NCBI GenBank assembly: GCA_949130485.1
Contig: OX422187.1
Coordinates: forward strand, 3,192,159 to 3,256,158
Reading direction: 5' to 3'
DNA: 64,000 bases
Source of the DNA: Agelas oroides
Lineage: Eukaryota; Porifera; Demospongiae; Agelasida; Agelasidae
The position numbers were made by a program, and so were the translations under genes. This document shows, in pieces, positions 35,601 to 49,300 of the stretch (position 1 is its first letter; the number at the start of each line of letters is the position of its first letter). Under the pieces are notes generated by a model, which was given only the letters and a program-made list of their open reading frames with translations, made no database searches and was not told where the DNA came from.

Positions 35601-37332
35601 CTGTATACACTGTGTACAGTTGTACGTATACACACAACACAATACTATAGTGGAATGTAAGAACGTTGTTGGGGGCGAGCCTGAGCGACCAATGTCTACA
35701 AGCAACATTGAATAGCTAAGTTTCACCAGCACAGCTCGAGATCACAGCACACAGACATATGTATGTATATCTATAGGTTTTGTCACTATCTACTGTCGTT
35801 GATCAACTCGGGCTCTTGCAACATATGTACATGAGGCTGCTTTGAGGCTGCTTTGAGGAGCCATGAATAAAACTGTATGCATTATATATATAAATTATAT
35901 TTAAGAGGGTCTATTATAGCAAATGAGCCCTGAAGACCCAGGTTTCAATCCAGGCTAAGTTCATCAATAGTAAGTACTCAGTGAGCTTGGGAGGAAGTCA
36001 CGGCTGCAACACATGTACTTGGTACCGGGATTGACTGTTCCTGTTCTTCCTCATCTTCCCTGCTGGCATCAGCACCCGTGGAAGCAAAGTGGTTTGGCTG
36101 CTTTATCAGATTGGTCCAAGAGCAGTTTGGCAGCAGTAGGTTAGAAATTTTGGTGTTATTTCACACTCTCTTCACCCTATTAATAACTTGTTGAAATGCA
36201 AGCAAAATTTCTGATCTCACAAAGGACCTTCTTTTGAAGTGGGATTATCTGACAAAACTTTATGGAGGCCTATGCCAATGGAGAGGGGGGCTGTACAAAA
36301 AGACACCACCTTTGAGACAAACAAAATTTTCCTGGGGGAGCATGCCCCCAGACCCCTCCCCCCCAAGCTTGTAGTGCTTTGGTGCTTTCACATGTACTCC
36401 TCAATAGAGGGCCGTACCAGACTAAAATAGCTGCCACTGGCCCTGAGAGATGCAACTCTCCTACTGTGTGAATGGATCAAGACCAGCCACTTGACTGCCT
36501 TTCTTGTGTGTGGTAGTAGTTGCCACCTTCCAGTAACCCCAGCGCAGCTGATGAGGCCTGGTATTGGCTTAAATGCATCCTACACACTGGGTGATTTTGT
36601 ACAACACCTGTTTACAAGAATATGAAGTCCGATGACAGTTTATGTATACGATACCTACAAGTTAGTTGGAATTAAATGAAATCAAACTGAATCCTAGTTT
36701 CAGTGATCTGACATTACCATGGCAACAGGGTTTCTGTTTCCACTGTAACGTGAGATGTTAGTGGTAATACTCTTGGGTATACTGTAAACAGAGCCAGAGT
36801 GCTAACCAAAATTCACTATAGGGTTTAGTGTTTTTAAAACAATCTACCATTGTACTGGTACATTTCAGCCACAGTTTCCTTGCAACCTCCGAAACAAGTC
36901 ATAGGAGAGTGATGGATTATTGTATAACTAGAGCTCTGTAGAGCACATACCCCAGGAGAGTTATGAATTATTGTATAACTAGAGCTCTGTAGAGCACATA
37001 CCCCAGGAGAGTTTATGAATTGTTGTAAAACTAGAGCTCTGTAGAGCACATACCCCACACGCCACGTAGCTATGCATGTGCTTCCTTGAGGATAGGAGCA
37101 AACCGTCTTCTCACAAATGCATGCCGTATAGCAAACCCTAGGGTGTATGGTGGCCAGGGATCTGGGTGTGGTCGATAGGCGTGCCTACGATGCCAACTCA
37201 AAACGCAGGATTTTAAGCGTTTGTAGAGTGTATCTAGCGAAAAGAAGCACAGACAAGGCGGTTTTGCACAGTTTGAAGGTATTTAGCACTAATATAACGG
37301 CCTGGATCTGGAGAACTGGTGTTTTTTGTGCC

Positions 37333-37387
<55 letters not shown>

Positions 37388-40300
37388 GGACAACGATGAC
37401 AGACGGACATGACCGATCACTTTTCCCTTGCGCATGCGCGCGGGATAATAAGGGTATCTACACAGTAGCTTCCCCTGGCTGGACAAATGGCTGCATGTGT
37501 GGTCACCTATGTACCTCGTGTGAGGGCTGTTTTTGGCTACTTCTCATTACAAAGGCTGTGAAACCCTTCTAGCTCAGGTTTACCCCATGACAACGAAGCA
37601 TCTTCCTAGCCTCATTCCCAGACTGCCACGCCCCCAGCTTTGAGTATGAAAGTATTGCAAGTAACGAAAGCTGAGGATGTGATAGTCTGGGAATGAGACC
37701 AGCATCTGCCTAGTTACGTATGATTACACTGAATTGTTTGAGAAATGCGAACTCGTTATCCATTTAACAAAGGCAGAGTACAAATCATTCACCATATGTA
37801 ATGGCCTGTCATAATGCAGGCACGTATCGCATGCACCAGTACATGAAACATGACGCAAATGCTGGCTAGACTCCAAGAATAATCCACTTTAATCTTTGGA
37901 TCTTAATTGTTGCCATTTAAAGTGGTATGGATAGATAGCACAGTCCGCCGTATAATGTTGTGGGTGGGGTCTTCCAGTCTGGTTCCCAAAATCTTGGTGG
38001 TATGGGAACCAGACAGAGAATTATAGGTCAGTTGGTCCCAGAAGTAATTGTTTCTTTCTCTCTCTGACAGTCAGCTTACTGTCTCTTACCACACTCAAAA
38101 TCAAGTTTATGCCCTCCTCACCTCTCCTATGGTCCATCCCCTCACCCCTCTGCTCCTCCCTCTGTCCCTTTGTCCTCCTCACACACTAAGGAAGCAGTGG
38201 ATTTATGGTTAGGCCACTTTTGGTGTATATTAGTTTCTCATCAGGAACTTTGTTTGTGTGAGCGGGTGGCCATTACCATTATACCATTATTCATCGCCCG
38301 CAATAAAAGTTCGGCTCCTGGACATGGAGGCCACACCCCCTGTGAAGGAAGTGGGATGAGCGCTCCGGTGTTTTAGGGAAGGAGACATATTATAGCTGGC
38401 TTACAGTACGCTGAGTAGTTCCAAGTCGACATGCAACTCAGCATTACCGATGCATACTGAGCATGAGATCGAAAAGTACACAATAATGGCGTTAATGGGC
38501 TAGCAAAGCAGGTCCCAAAAAAGCGTATGGGCGGGGGATGAGAAATTAATAGTGAGTGGCCTTATGACAGCTTGCTCTTTAGAAACCACAGAGGAATAGT
38601 TAACTTGCAATGAATGCGGGTATATTTCACACTGATCAAAGGGCGTGGAGTGCCCAGGAATGTCGATAATCATTCTAACTGCTCAAGTGAAGCAAAACCC
38701 AATTACGTCCTCCCTACCAACGCAGTAGCTATCGCTAGGGGGGGTTACCTTCTCCCCCATGAGAAGTGCACGGTGTAGAACTTCACAGATACTCTCTCAT
38801 TCATTGTATGCTAAGCGCCCCAAAGATAGAAGCAGAGGAAGGGGATGGGGAAGTGTGGGAGCAAGGCTGGTCATGGTACATGCTGACAGTGTGCAATACT
38901 TTGATCATGGTACGGTACGTGGGTATCTATGAAGAAAAAAATTGGAATCTATGGAATCCAACTCAAAGTTTTAAACTGAGTTTTCTGAATGCCAGTCAAA
39001 TGCTCTTACCATTGAGCCACTGAAGCTCTAACATTGGAGCAGAGAATAGATGGCAGTAGACACGGTTCAATTCTCTGGCTTGAGCTCTGGTGTTGGAGCG
39101 AAGGATACGTAGATGATCATGACCACACTTGTCTGAGCTCTGGTGTTGGAGCGAAGGATACGTAGATGATCATGACCACACTTGTCTGAGCTCTGGTGTT
39201 GGAGCGAAGGATACGTAGATGATCATGACCACACTTGTCTTTGTAGGTTTTCTTACAAAACTTAGTCTCATTCCAGAACCAAAAGTTTCATTCCAAGGTC
39301 AACAGGATGTTTGCATTGACTTAGCAAAAAATAGCTGTGCACATGAATATAATTATGTCCTAACCACACAATTGTATTCATCTGCACAGCTCTTTGGTTC
39401 ACATTTCACAAGGTCAACGCAAACAGCAGTAATATGGTAGAAGTAGCTCACGTACTCATTATTGTAATTATCGTAAACATGTTAGACATTTCTTTATAAT
39501 TATGTTATCAGCATCATCAGCACATTCGTGTGTGCACAAGAGTGTCCCCTGTGGTTTATTGTTAGTACCGGTACAAGTGTATTCACAGTACAGGTATTAA
39601 TCCTTAGTGGGGGTGAGCTGTGATGTCGTAATTGTGTCAGTGATATGCTACACACAATAACGACCACTGGTATGCGGTGTTACCGACAGCAATAAATTAA
39701 GGATAATGAATTATGTTTGCTCATGTGTCACTGCAATATATTCGGTTGCTGGTTACCGCTTGATGCGAACCAGCCAGCCGCCTGACTGCCTTTTTACATG
39801 AGATAGCAGTCCCGGTCATCCCAGTGCGGCTGATGAGGCCTGGTATTGGGCAAAATGCATCCAGCACAAGGGGAACATCTAGCCAACTCACCTAGCAGTA
39901 TCCGCTGAGCAAATAATGAGCTAATTTTTGTACATTGAGTTTTCCTTTCACTATGTGCTGCTGCGGCATTTTTCAGGGAGATGTGGTTCATTATCGTAGT
40001 GTGCGGTGTTGTCAACAATTAGAAATGATTAGTAACACCTGTCATTCATTACTCTGCGGCTAATGAAATGGACACCATACAGAGGAGGTTGGAATCTGGT
40101 AGTTGGTAATACATGCAAGGGTAGCAATTGGTGTACAGTGTCATATTTGCATGGGCTGCCATCGTAGCCCATAGTTGTATGAAACGCACTCAGTGGATAC
40201 TGTTGGGTGAGTTGACTCTTCCTTGTTCATGAAGCATTTAAGTGGCTCCTTGAGAGTCCCCATGAAGAATTCTGAACTTTGAAAACTTATAGTCAACTCA

Positions 40301-43300
40301 CCTGGCAGCATCCATTGAGCAAACAAAGGGCTGTTTTTTGCACATTGTATTTTCCTTTCGCTATGGGCTGCTGTGGCAGTCTGTATGATTGCATCATTCA
40401 TGTAGTGCTAATTGCCACTTGTGCATACCACTAATTACTAGCTTCTGACTTTCCCCGTATGCTTATACTGCCATTTCTTGACCACTGATACAATAGGTGC
40501 CATATACTGCTGTTGTATGGGTACTGTTAGTATGCTGTGTGTAGGTGGTATTGGTAAACAGCTGCCTTAACAGGTAGGTATTTAGTAACCAAAAGCATGA
40601 ACCAATCTCCACCTTTGGGCAGGTCTTAACTGGCTTTGTGGTTCAACACCTACTCTTCTTTGGTGCTTCGTTGTCCGAGGGGACACTCACCAGTGTCTGC
40701 ACTGTTGTATACCTTAACGTACTCAAATGTGGTCACAAAACTCCATATCTGTCTACCTTGAGAGAGAGAAAGATGCACACACATGAAATTTGTGTTTATG
40801 TGTTTTCTAGTCAACTGGGTGCATGCCTATAGGGCGCCTAATTAGTTTATGGTTTTAACCACATGGTTCTAGTAAGGTAGCTTGATCAGAGTGATAGCCT
40901 AAGATGGGTGGGCAGATGAACCGCTGTTTGGTGATAGCTGGAATTGGGTAGGTGTATAAAGCGTACTGCCCACTCTTTTCATGGGCGCTCTCCCTACCCT
41001 TATAATGACAATAGTGGTGTGTTTGTAGATAATTTGTAGATAATTTGTTGTTAAAAGGTTTTGGGATATTTCTTGTGGTGCTTGTGGCTGGAAGTTGAGG
41101 TCTCTTGGAGGATTGAGAAGTCCTCCATGTCCAGGAAATGGTGCCCACACAACCGGGTGAGGGGGGTTTTCAGTGGGTTCTTGTGATTCTGTTAAGCATT
41201 ATCTGATGCTGAGATGAGACACAACAAGGGTGTAATTGCATGACATCATACACATTTACGTAATTGATCACAGCCTTGAAAGAATCCAAAGGCCATGGGA
41301 TACGCAGTAATCTCAATACATTATGTTTTGGATATACTACCTACAGGAGGAGCAAGAGTGCATAAGAACGGGTGGCTGTGTAACTCCAATAGAAGCCCGT
41401 AGTCCGGTCAAAATTATTGAACTGTACTAAAAATAGAACACTCGGCACATGCTTAGCAACATGTCTACGCACAGCTGCGCATACGTGTTACTATTTTTAG
41501 ATACAATAATTCTGACTGGTTTGGAGTTACACGCTCTTCCTCTAGCTGCCCGTTCTTATGCGCTCTTGGAGGAGAATAAACACAGATATACTTTGCTAGA
41601 TGGTTTACTGGAGGCACAGCCAAGGGTAAACAGTCTAGCAGAGTATGTCATGTTTATACTCAGAGTATAGGTAGTATATCCACATTGAGACAGTAAACTA
41701 TAACTCAATTTTGTGTAAACTATTCTATACTTCATACAAGTTTTGTGCAAACTATTATTTTACAATTTTTACATAACAGTGTTCATCCAATGAAATACTT
41801 GTAATGTGTAGTCGTCCAAGATATTGATGATACTAATTTCATATTGACCACACTTCATTATCGACCACACTGCATGATTTCAGTATCTCAACTATTGTCT
41901 CACTGCATGATCTCCATATCTTCACCTGTTGACCACACTGATTTAAAGTATTGATTTTAGCATATCTTAACAAGTGACTGCAGAACTTAATAATTATTGA
42001 CTACATTAATTTCAGTATTTCAACTAGTGACAATTGTAATTCAATAATTGACTACACTGAATTCAAGTTCTGACTCTCAACAATGATACTGCAAAGTATA
42101 TTCAAATCTGTGCAAAAGTGTCCATACTTCTGGCTACTTTTAATGATCCAGTCTAGTCTCGGTCCCAGACCCAAAACCAACTCCAGCATGGATTGCGGAT
42201 TGCTCCCAGTATCGTGCACTGGAAGCGATATATGTGCCGGATGAAGTCTGGGGGCGAGACTATGAGTCTGTGATCTAAAGATTGGCGCAAGCCCCACACT
42301 AGCAAAGGATGTACGTACGTGTATGGTCATTGCTTCCTTGCCTAATTAAACTGACTGCTTTAATTAATATAAATATTTTTATTGTCTTGTCGATATTTCT
42401 ACAACAGTTATTTCCTATTTTTGTGCCGTGTAGTATCACACAATATTGTACTGGTATTATTGTATGGGCCCTAGTTGGGGTTATGCGGTGTCCTAGCAAC
42501 CATGATGTGCTCTAATTAGAATTGACACATTAAAATGACAATTTAGCTGGTATTCTGTGTGTGAGAGACACGATGCTGTTATGGTAACGGATATTTTATT
42601 GTACTCGTTAGTGTGCGTACAGTTCGAAGCTTATGAGCGCCGCGAACCTGGTGCATATGAGGTCTATTTCTGTAGTAATTAAGCTAGGTATATTTATTAG
42701 CTTGTAATGAGTGCAATGTTTGCACACGGTACCGTGTTGTGCATTTGGACATCAATCTCAAGCTCTCAATCTCTCTCAGTCCTCTCAAGCACTTTCAATA
42801 AAATGTTTAATTTTGTGACAGCTAGCTGGACCTGTTATTAATAACTTTATTATACATGCTTGTTTTGTACCTATATAAAATTAATATATAATTAAATCTT
42901 TTAAACCCCCCCAAAAATAAATTAATAATTATAAAACCACAAGCAGTACACTTGACCGTGCCCACAGACGAAACATGTCGTGAAATCCCCCTCTGTCGCC
43001 ATATGCTAAACTGCTGCTTCATGGCCATGCACCTAGTCTCCCACTCTCCATCCATTGTGGGTCTATTTTGGCTACTCTCACTGTATCTAGAAGCTAGAAA
43101 AGTTCACTATATTTACTAACCAACGTGCAATATCCTTGTTATAAAACAAGTATGGCATACGCACGCCCACCTGATGTATTTGTATTGTGCTTTGTTCCAA
43201 CCACCTAGTGGAAATGCCACTTCCTGTTGCAGGAAATTGGTTACCATGGAAACCATCTAGTGTGATGTCATTAATGGTAATGTCAGGGAGTGTACTCAGG

Positions 43301-46300
43301 GGGTTACTGCATGTTTCATCTTCTTATAAGTTCTGGTCACTTAATTAGTTACGCTTGTATGGTACTGCTAACTTACAAAATATCCTTTTTGCAGTGTTGG
43401 GTGCCCAGGGCTTCATAAGTACAGTTGGAAATATTTCCCCCACTCCCACTTTTCTCTCTCTCTCTCCCCCTCCCTCTCCCCTTTCCTTCCCTTCCTTCCC
43501 TTCCTTCCTTGCCCCCTTTCCACCCTTCCTTTCCACCCTTCCTCTCTCCCTTTCCTTTCCCCCACAAGAGAAATGCTTTGATTTATTGCCAGCTACAGTG
43601 GAACCCCTCTATCCCGGACACCTTTGAACCAAAAGTGGCCTAATTAGATCGGTGTCCTCGTTTTAGGGGGTTGTTTTATAGTAAGTGCTGTAGGAATCTA
43701 AGTTATTTTAATTTGATCCGACATACCACTTTAGAGAGTGCTAGTTCAGTAGTTATGTCTAACGTGAACAAAACAACTTGCTTTTCTTGGAACCAATCCC
43801 CTCACACACAACCGCAATTACCGCACCTGTATCAAATGCTGGCGGACTGCAGAACACAGATACATTAGGTTAATGGAGGACACAATAGCACCATGCGCTC
43901 AATAAGGAAGGCGTCTGAATAGTTGATGCTACAAGACTGCCAAAGTACCACAGCTAGTTACGTCACTGACAACAAAGTTATACAGTGGAACTTCTCTATT
44001 CTGGACAACTGGGATCAAGAAGGTGTCCTGTGTTGATTAGAGAGGTGGCCTCGGTTTGGGTTAGTAATTTTATATTATTGAGAAGGTGGAGAAGACAAGT
44101 CTTTTGGGACAGCTGAGTTCTCAGACTGTAAGCAATCTCAGTCTAACACTGACAGGACAAGAGGTCAGGGTTCAACTATAATAGAGATACAACCAGAGAC
44201 AAAAACAATTGAGGATGTTTGTTCAACTCCAGCTCACTTGAGGTAAACGCTTGAGTGTAGAATAGTAGACTTGCGTAAAACGTTGTATGCCTTCCTTTTC
44301 AGTCAAATCATGCCATTCTAAGGCAACTGGTTTAAAATCATAGCCTTCATAAGCAGGACCAACTGCTCTTCCAGCAAAGATCATTGCTGATCTATTCTTT
44401 GCCATACTGATGGCTACAACTCCTTGTAATCTTTTGGTTGTCAGTTGAGCTATCGCTACTTCTGCTGTATGGATGTTTGCTGAACGTAAATTTCCAGGGA
44501 AACTTTGGATCTCGCATACAAGTACCAGTACCACCCTTGGTGTTCTAAGTTCGCCAACTATGTCGACCTCATCTATGTTGTAACGTACTTCTTCTGCACT
44601 ATAAAAGAACCGGTGATTTTTTGCCCAATTTTTGGTAAAATAGTTTGGATCCAACACGAACTTGAACATCTGTTGTTTCATTTATTATTTGCAAAATGCA
44701 GATAACTAGGTCTCCAAGTTGGTTTTCGACGTTTGGGGAACTTTCAGTTATCTAGGAATTTTTTCAACGAACTCACTAATAGGCGAGTTTATGTCTTGTA
44801 TTGTTTCATGAGCCTCGCATTGGCACGTTTGTATAACTGCTCTCACAGCACTACCTTGAGCAGACTCATCTTGTAGAGCACTGACTTGTTCCCGTAGAGC
44901 AGATACAAGCTCCTCTTGAGTGTAACATTCTTCACTGTCATCATCTTTGATGTGATTGATGGCGAGTGCTATGACATTTGCAATCTTTCCTGGGAGGACC
45001 TCGTCCTCCACAATATCGACCGATTCATCTATCAAGTTCAGCAAGCCTAAAATGTTACTCATTTTTATCTTGTGAAGATGCTCCAGTTGTCTGGGTAACT
45101 TTTTAGCCCAAATGCCAGGTGGAAAGTTACTCAGCAATGGTGGAGTCGGACTCGGACTACGGGGAGAGGTTTGCCTCTTCTTTGTGGACAGTAAAGCCAT
45201 CTGAACTAAAAAGAGCAGATATAATACAAAGTGAAGAAAAATTTCTTCTCTACCCCAAACTGACTATCGAATCGCTCTTTTTACCTTAGCCAAAGCTCTT
45301 AGACACAAAAGCGCTCACTAACTCTCAAACTTCCGACCCCACATCAAAGTCGCTTACATGTGACAGTGCGCACAACCATAGATAGTACATACCTTCAGAA
45401 CGAGATTGGAAATAAAGATTGTGACGCACATCCGCATTTCGCGCGAAATGTGGCTGTGACCATTACACAAGTCACTATTTTTTTGTGTGATCAGCGTTGA
45501 ATGGCAACTTGTGCAGTGTGTTTGGGACATTTATAAGCGTCCTGAATACTGTCATCTTCAAGTTGATACTTCAGGCTGCTAAGTTCCATGCCTTGCCAGA
45601 GACAAGTCAGTACCTGTAACATGAAAACATCTTTTTCATAAGTGAAACTATTTGGTGTATATTAATTAGTTTCTCATCTGGCAACTTTCTCTAAAGTTTG
45701 TGTGAGCGGGCGGCCATTATCATTATACCATTATTCATCAACCTCAATAAAAGTTCGGCTCCTGGACTCGAGAAGCCACACCCCCTGTGAAGGAAGCACG
45801 AAACTTGTGTGGCATCAGTGGGGTGAGCACTCCGACGTGAGCAGGAAGGAGACATATTTTAGAAAGCATCTTCTTTATAAGTGAAACTTTAGCTGCTAGT
45901 CCTATGGGCCTCGACACCATCATGAAACGATATCATAAAACATGAATCCATTTTACACAGTAGAGACAAGTATGTATGAAGAAGTGTTGACGTTTCGTGA
46001 CTGCTGAAGTCTCATGGCCAGCTACCTCAGTTATGAGGCCATTTTGTGTGGCAGAAACAAGCTCTTACTACAAGCATGACTGTTGATGCTTAGAAAGGCA
46101 CATACTTGATCATGAGTGGCTGTCGGGTGTGCGACTGAGGCATTCAGTACCATCTGTGCAGTACATATAGAGACTGGTGGTTGTCCGGTTGTTGTAGCTC
46201 AGTGACAGAGCACTGGCTGCACAAGCCAGATGTCCTGGGTTTGATTCCCAGCGACTGCCGGCCTTTTCACTTTCTGCCTCAAAACATCTAAATTCTCTTC

Positions 46301-49300
46301 ATGACTGTTGATACTGCTCCCAAGGACAGCTGTTTGTTTTAGTTTTGCTAACAACGTTGTCATGCCTGTTTGTTTTAATTTTGCTAAAATGTTGTTGTGC
46401 AGAGCTACGTAGTAAAACCGTGAAGGGTATCAAATTAACCCTATTCCTTTGACTGATTTACTGTAATTGATCAAAGTATTCCTTGTGCATTATGATGTTC
46501 CGCGGTACAATCTAGTTATGATGTAACTGACATTTTTACGGGTTCCATACTGGTAAGACTTGACCTGCCATTGGTGATAGGGTCCGATTGCAGGGTAGAA
46601 GTTAGCACAAGATGGAAGGGTAGTTTGTTTGAAAGTTATGAGTTTAAAGAAGGAGCTGTAACTTGTAAGCCTGTTTAAAGAACAAAACCCCATTAATTTT
46701 TTACATTAAGAGGTGGTTCGAGTTAGTGATCAAAAAGGAAATTCTCATATAGTTTCGAGTATAGTTTCGAAATCACAATATAATTATATACTGATAACTT
46801 AGCTGCTCCTCCCCCAAACTGTCCACACCTAATTTTTGTGTCAAAACTTCTGCATACAAGACAGGAACAGTGGCACGCCTACGGTATTGACGAAAACTTC
46901 CAAACTGTTGGTACTATGATTTGACTTATCTTTAACACTTTGTAGTGGCTGAAAACCAACTATATAATTGACAATGTGTTCACAGTCTTTGTATTGTCTT
47001 TCTATTAATTGTCCGTTTTGTTTGAGTGCATGCATACTGAACTGGTTGGCGTTTGGCTATCGCTGCATGGACTGATCTAACACACACAGCTGCCAAACTT
47101 CTGGTCACCAGTAGCAACACTGTAAACAGAAGCAATTAACATTCGGTTTTAGATATGGACGTGATGAAGTCAGAGACTCACATGCACATGTATAGTGACT
47201 GAGTAGAATACTGACTACAAGGAGTAGAATACTGACTGCAAGGAGTAGAATACTGACTGCAAGGAGTAGAATACTGACTACAAGGAGTAGAATACTGACT
47301 ACAAGGAGTAGAATACTGACTACAAGGAGTAGAATACTGACTGCATGGAGTAGAATACTGACTACAAGGAGTAGAATACTGACTGCAGGGAGTAGAATAC
47401 TGACTGCAGGGAGTAGAATACTGCCTACAAGGAGTAGAATACTGACTACAAGGAGTAGATTACTGACTACAAGGAGTAGAATACTGACTGCAAGGAGTAG
47501 AATACTGACTGCAAGGAGTAGAATACTGCCTACAAGGAGTAGAATACTGACTGCAAGGAGTCGAATACTGTGATAGTTATATTTACACAGGTGCACCCAC
47601 CCTATGCTTGTTCATCAACAAGTGTGGAAAAATAGTGCGCTAGATGGCAAAAACTTTAACGGAGTCGGTATTCAGTTTAAGTGTTATACCGTATATCGGG
47701 AAATTTTCACTGGTGCTAAATTTCGCTGAAATGCCTCCAGACGACATTTTCACAGGGTTTTTTTTTGTGGAACATGAGCCGTTCAAGCCACACCCCTACA
47801 AGTGATTGCCACGCCTCTTCCTACAATGACGGAGTCTTCCATTTCTTGTAGAGGCAATGGTCAGAGGCTATCACGTTTACAAGATTTTTGAAAAAAAATT
47901 CCGGTCTAGTTCATTTTTCATGGTTTTTATTTTCGCGGTTGCCGATCAATCTGCAAAAATTCGTCTAAATTGCACCTTGCGAAAATTCCCCACAATACGG
48001 TAAGTAAACAAGAAGGCGCTGTGGCCTAGTGCATAAAGCATAAAGCAGCTGAAGCTAATTGGGGTTCAAATCTTGAAGTGCTTCCTTTCTTTCCTGCATT
48101 TTTCCTTGTGGCACTGCATTGTGTTTTATTTCGTATTTACCATCAGTAATTAGTTAATGGACAACAAGAATGGATCCTGAGAGTAATTGTGTACGGTTTG
48201 TGTTTACACAACAACAGTGCCCATGTTTACATCAAAACATGCGTGGTATGGTGTATTCAACTTTGTAGCAAGGGTTGCATCTTGACTGATGTGCGGGCTC
48301 CAGGCAACATCAGGTACTGCGTCATTACTGCCCATAGAGACCATTGATTGGAGCTAATGCTTATCAGGTTACACAACATCACTAACAGGAATCTCACCAT
48401 ATATGTATAAATGCTAAATATAGAACATCCAGTAGTACTAGAATGAGTGGTGCTGTGTCATCCTAAATATAGAACATTGCTTTCCCTCTGCCCAGTTTCT
48501 AAGTATTTCATTGGATGAACAGTGGATATAAGGGGTCATAATGTACTCCTGTTATGTAAAATAATAGTTTGCACAAAACTTACATGATGTGCAGAAAATT
48601 GAGTTATAGTTTACTGTATCAATATGTATACTACCTATACGAAGAGTATAAACACAGATATACTCCACTAGACGGTTTACCGAGGCGCAGCCGAGTGTAA
48701 ACAATCTAGCGGATATAAGTAGTATATCCAATTTATACCACATTGAGAGAGTAAACTATCACTCAATTTTGTGTAAACTATTTTGGTACAACATGTAAAC
48801 TATTCTGGTACAACATGTAAACTATTCTGGTACAACATGTAAACTATTCTGGTACAACATGCAAGTTTTGTGCAGACTATTATTTACAACTTTTACATAA
48901 TAGGAGTATAGAAAGTGATGTAATGTGGAATATGTTATAGATAAACCACAGTAGACAGGGATTTATGGTCCATAAACCACCCGAGCCCGAGGGCGCAGCC
49001 CAAGGGCAAGGGTTGTTTATGGACCATAAATCCCTGTCTACTGTGGTTTATCTGTTATATTCTCCACTCTGATTGGTCCTTGTTGTTATTAGTAAATACA
49101 CATGGTAGTTTTCACTGTAAACAAGGTATGTTATTAGTAAACATGTAAAGTAATTTACACTCTAAACAAGGTAGCTTATAGGAAACATCATTTTACAACT
49201 TCCTGTGGTATATGGAACAGAATCTACAGAATCTACAACTTCCTGTCAGTATATGGAAAATAATACCCACCTGTTACCACAGAAACAAGGGTGAAGTGGA

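Noticed and set aside
46175-46262. Functional tRNA at a TAGCTCAGTGG / GGTTTGATTCC site
   Set aside because: Acceptor and anticodon stems do not pair and related copies carry a common non-tRNA tail. It is a SINE-like element.
47105-47596. 163-residue Leu/Val/Ser frame resembling a membrane protein
   Set aside because: It is a translation of a 21-bp tandem repeat, with no start context, splice sites or non-repeat domain.
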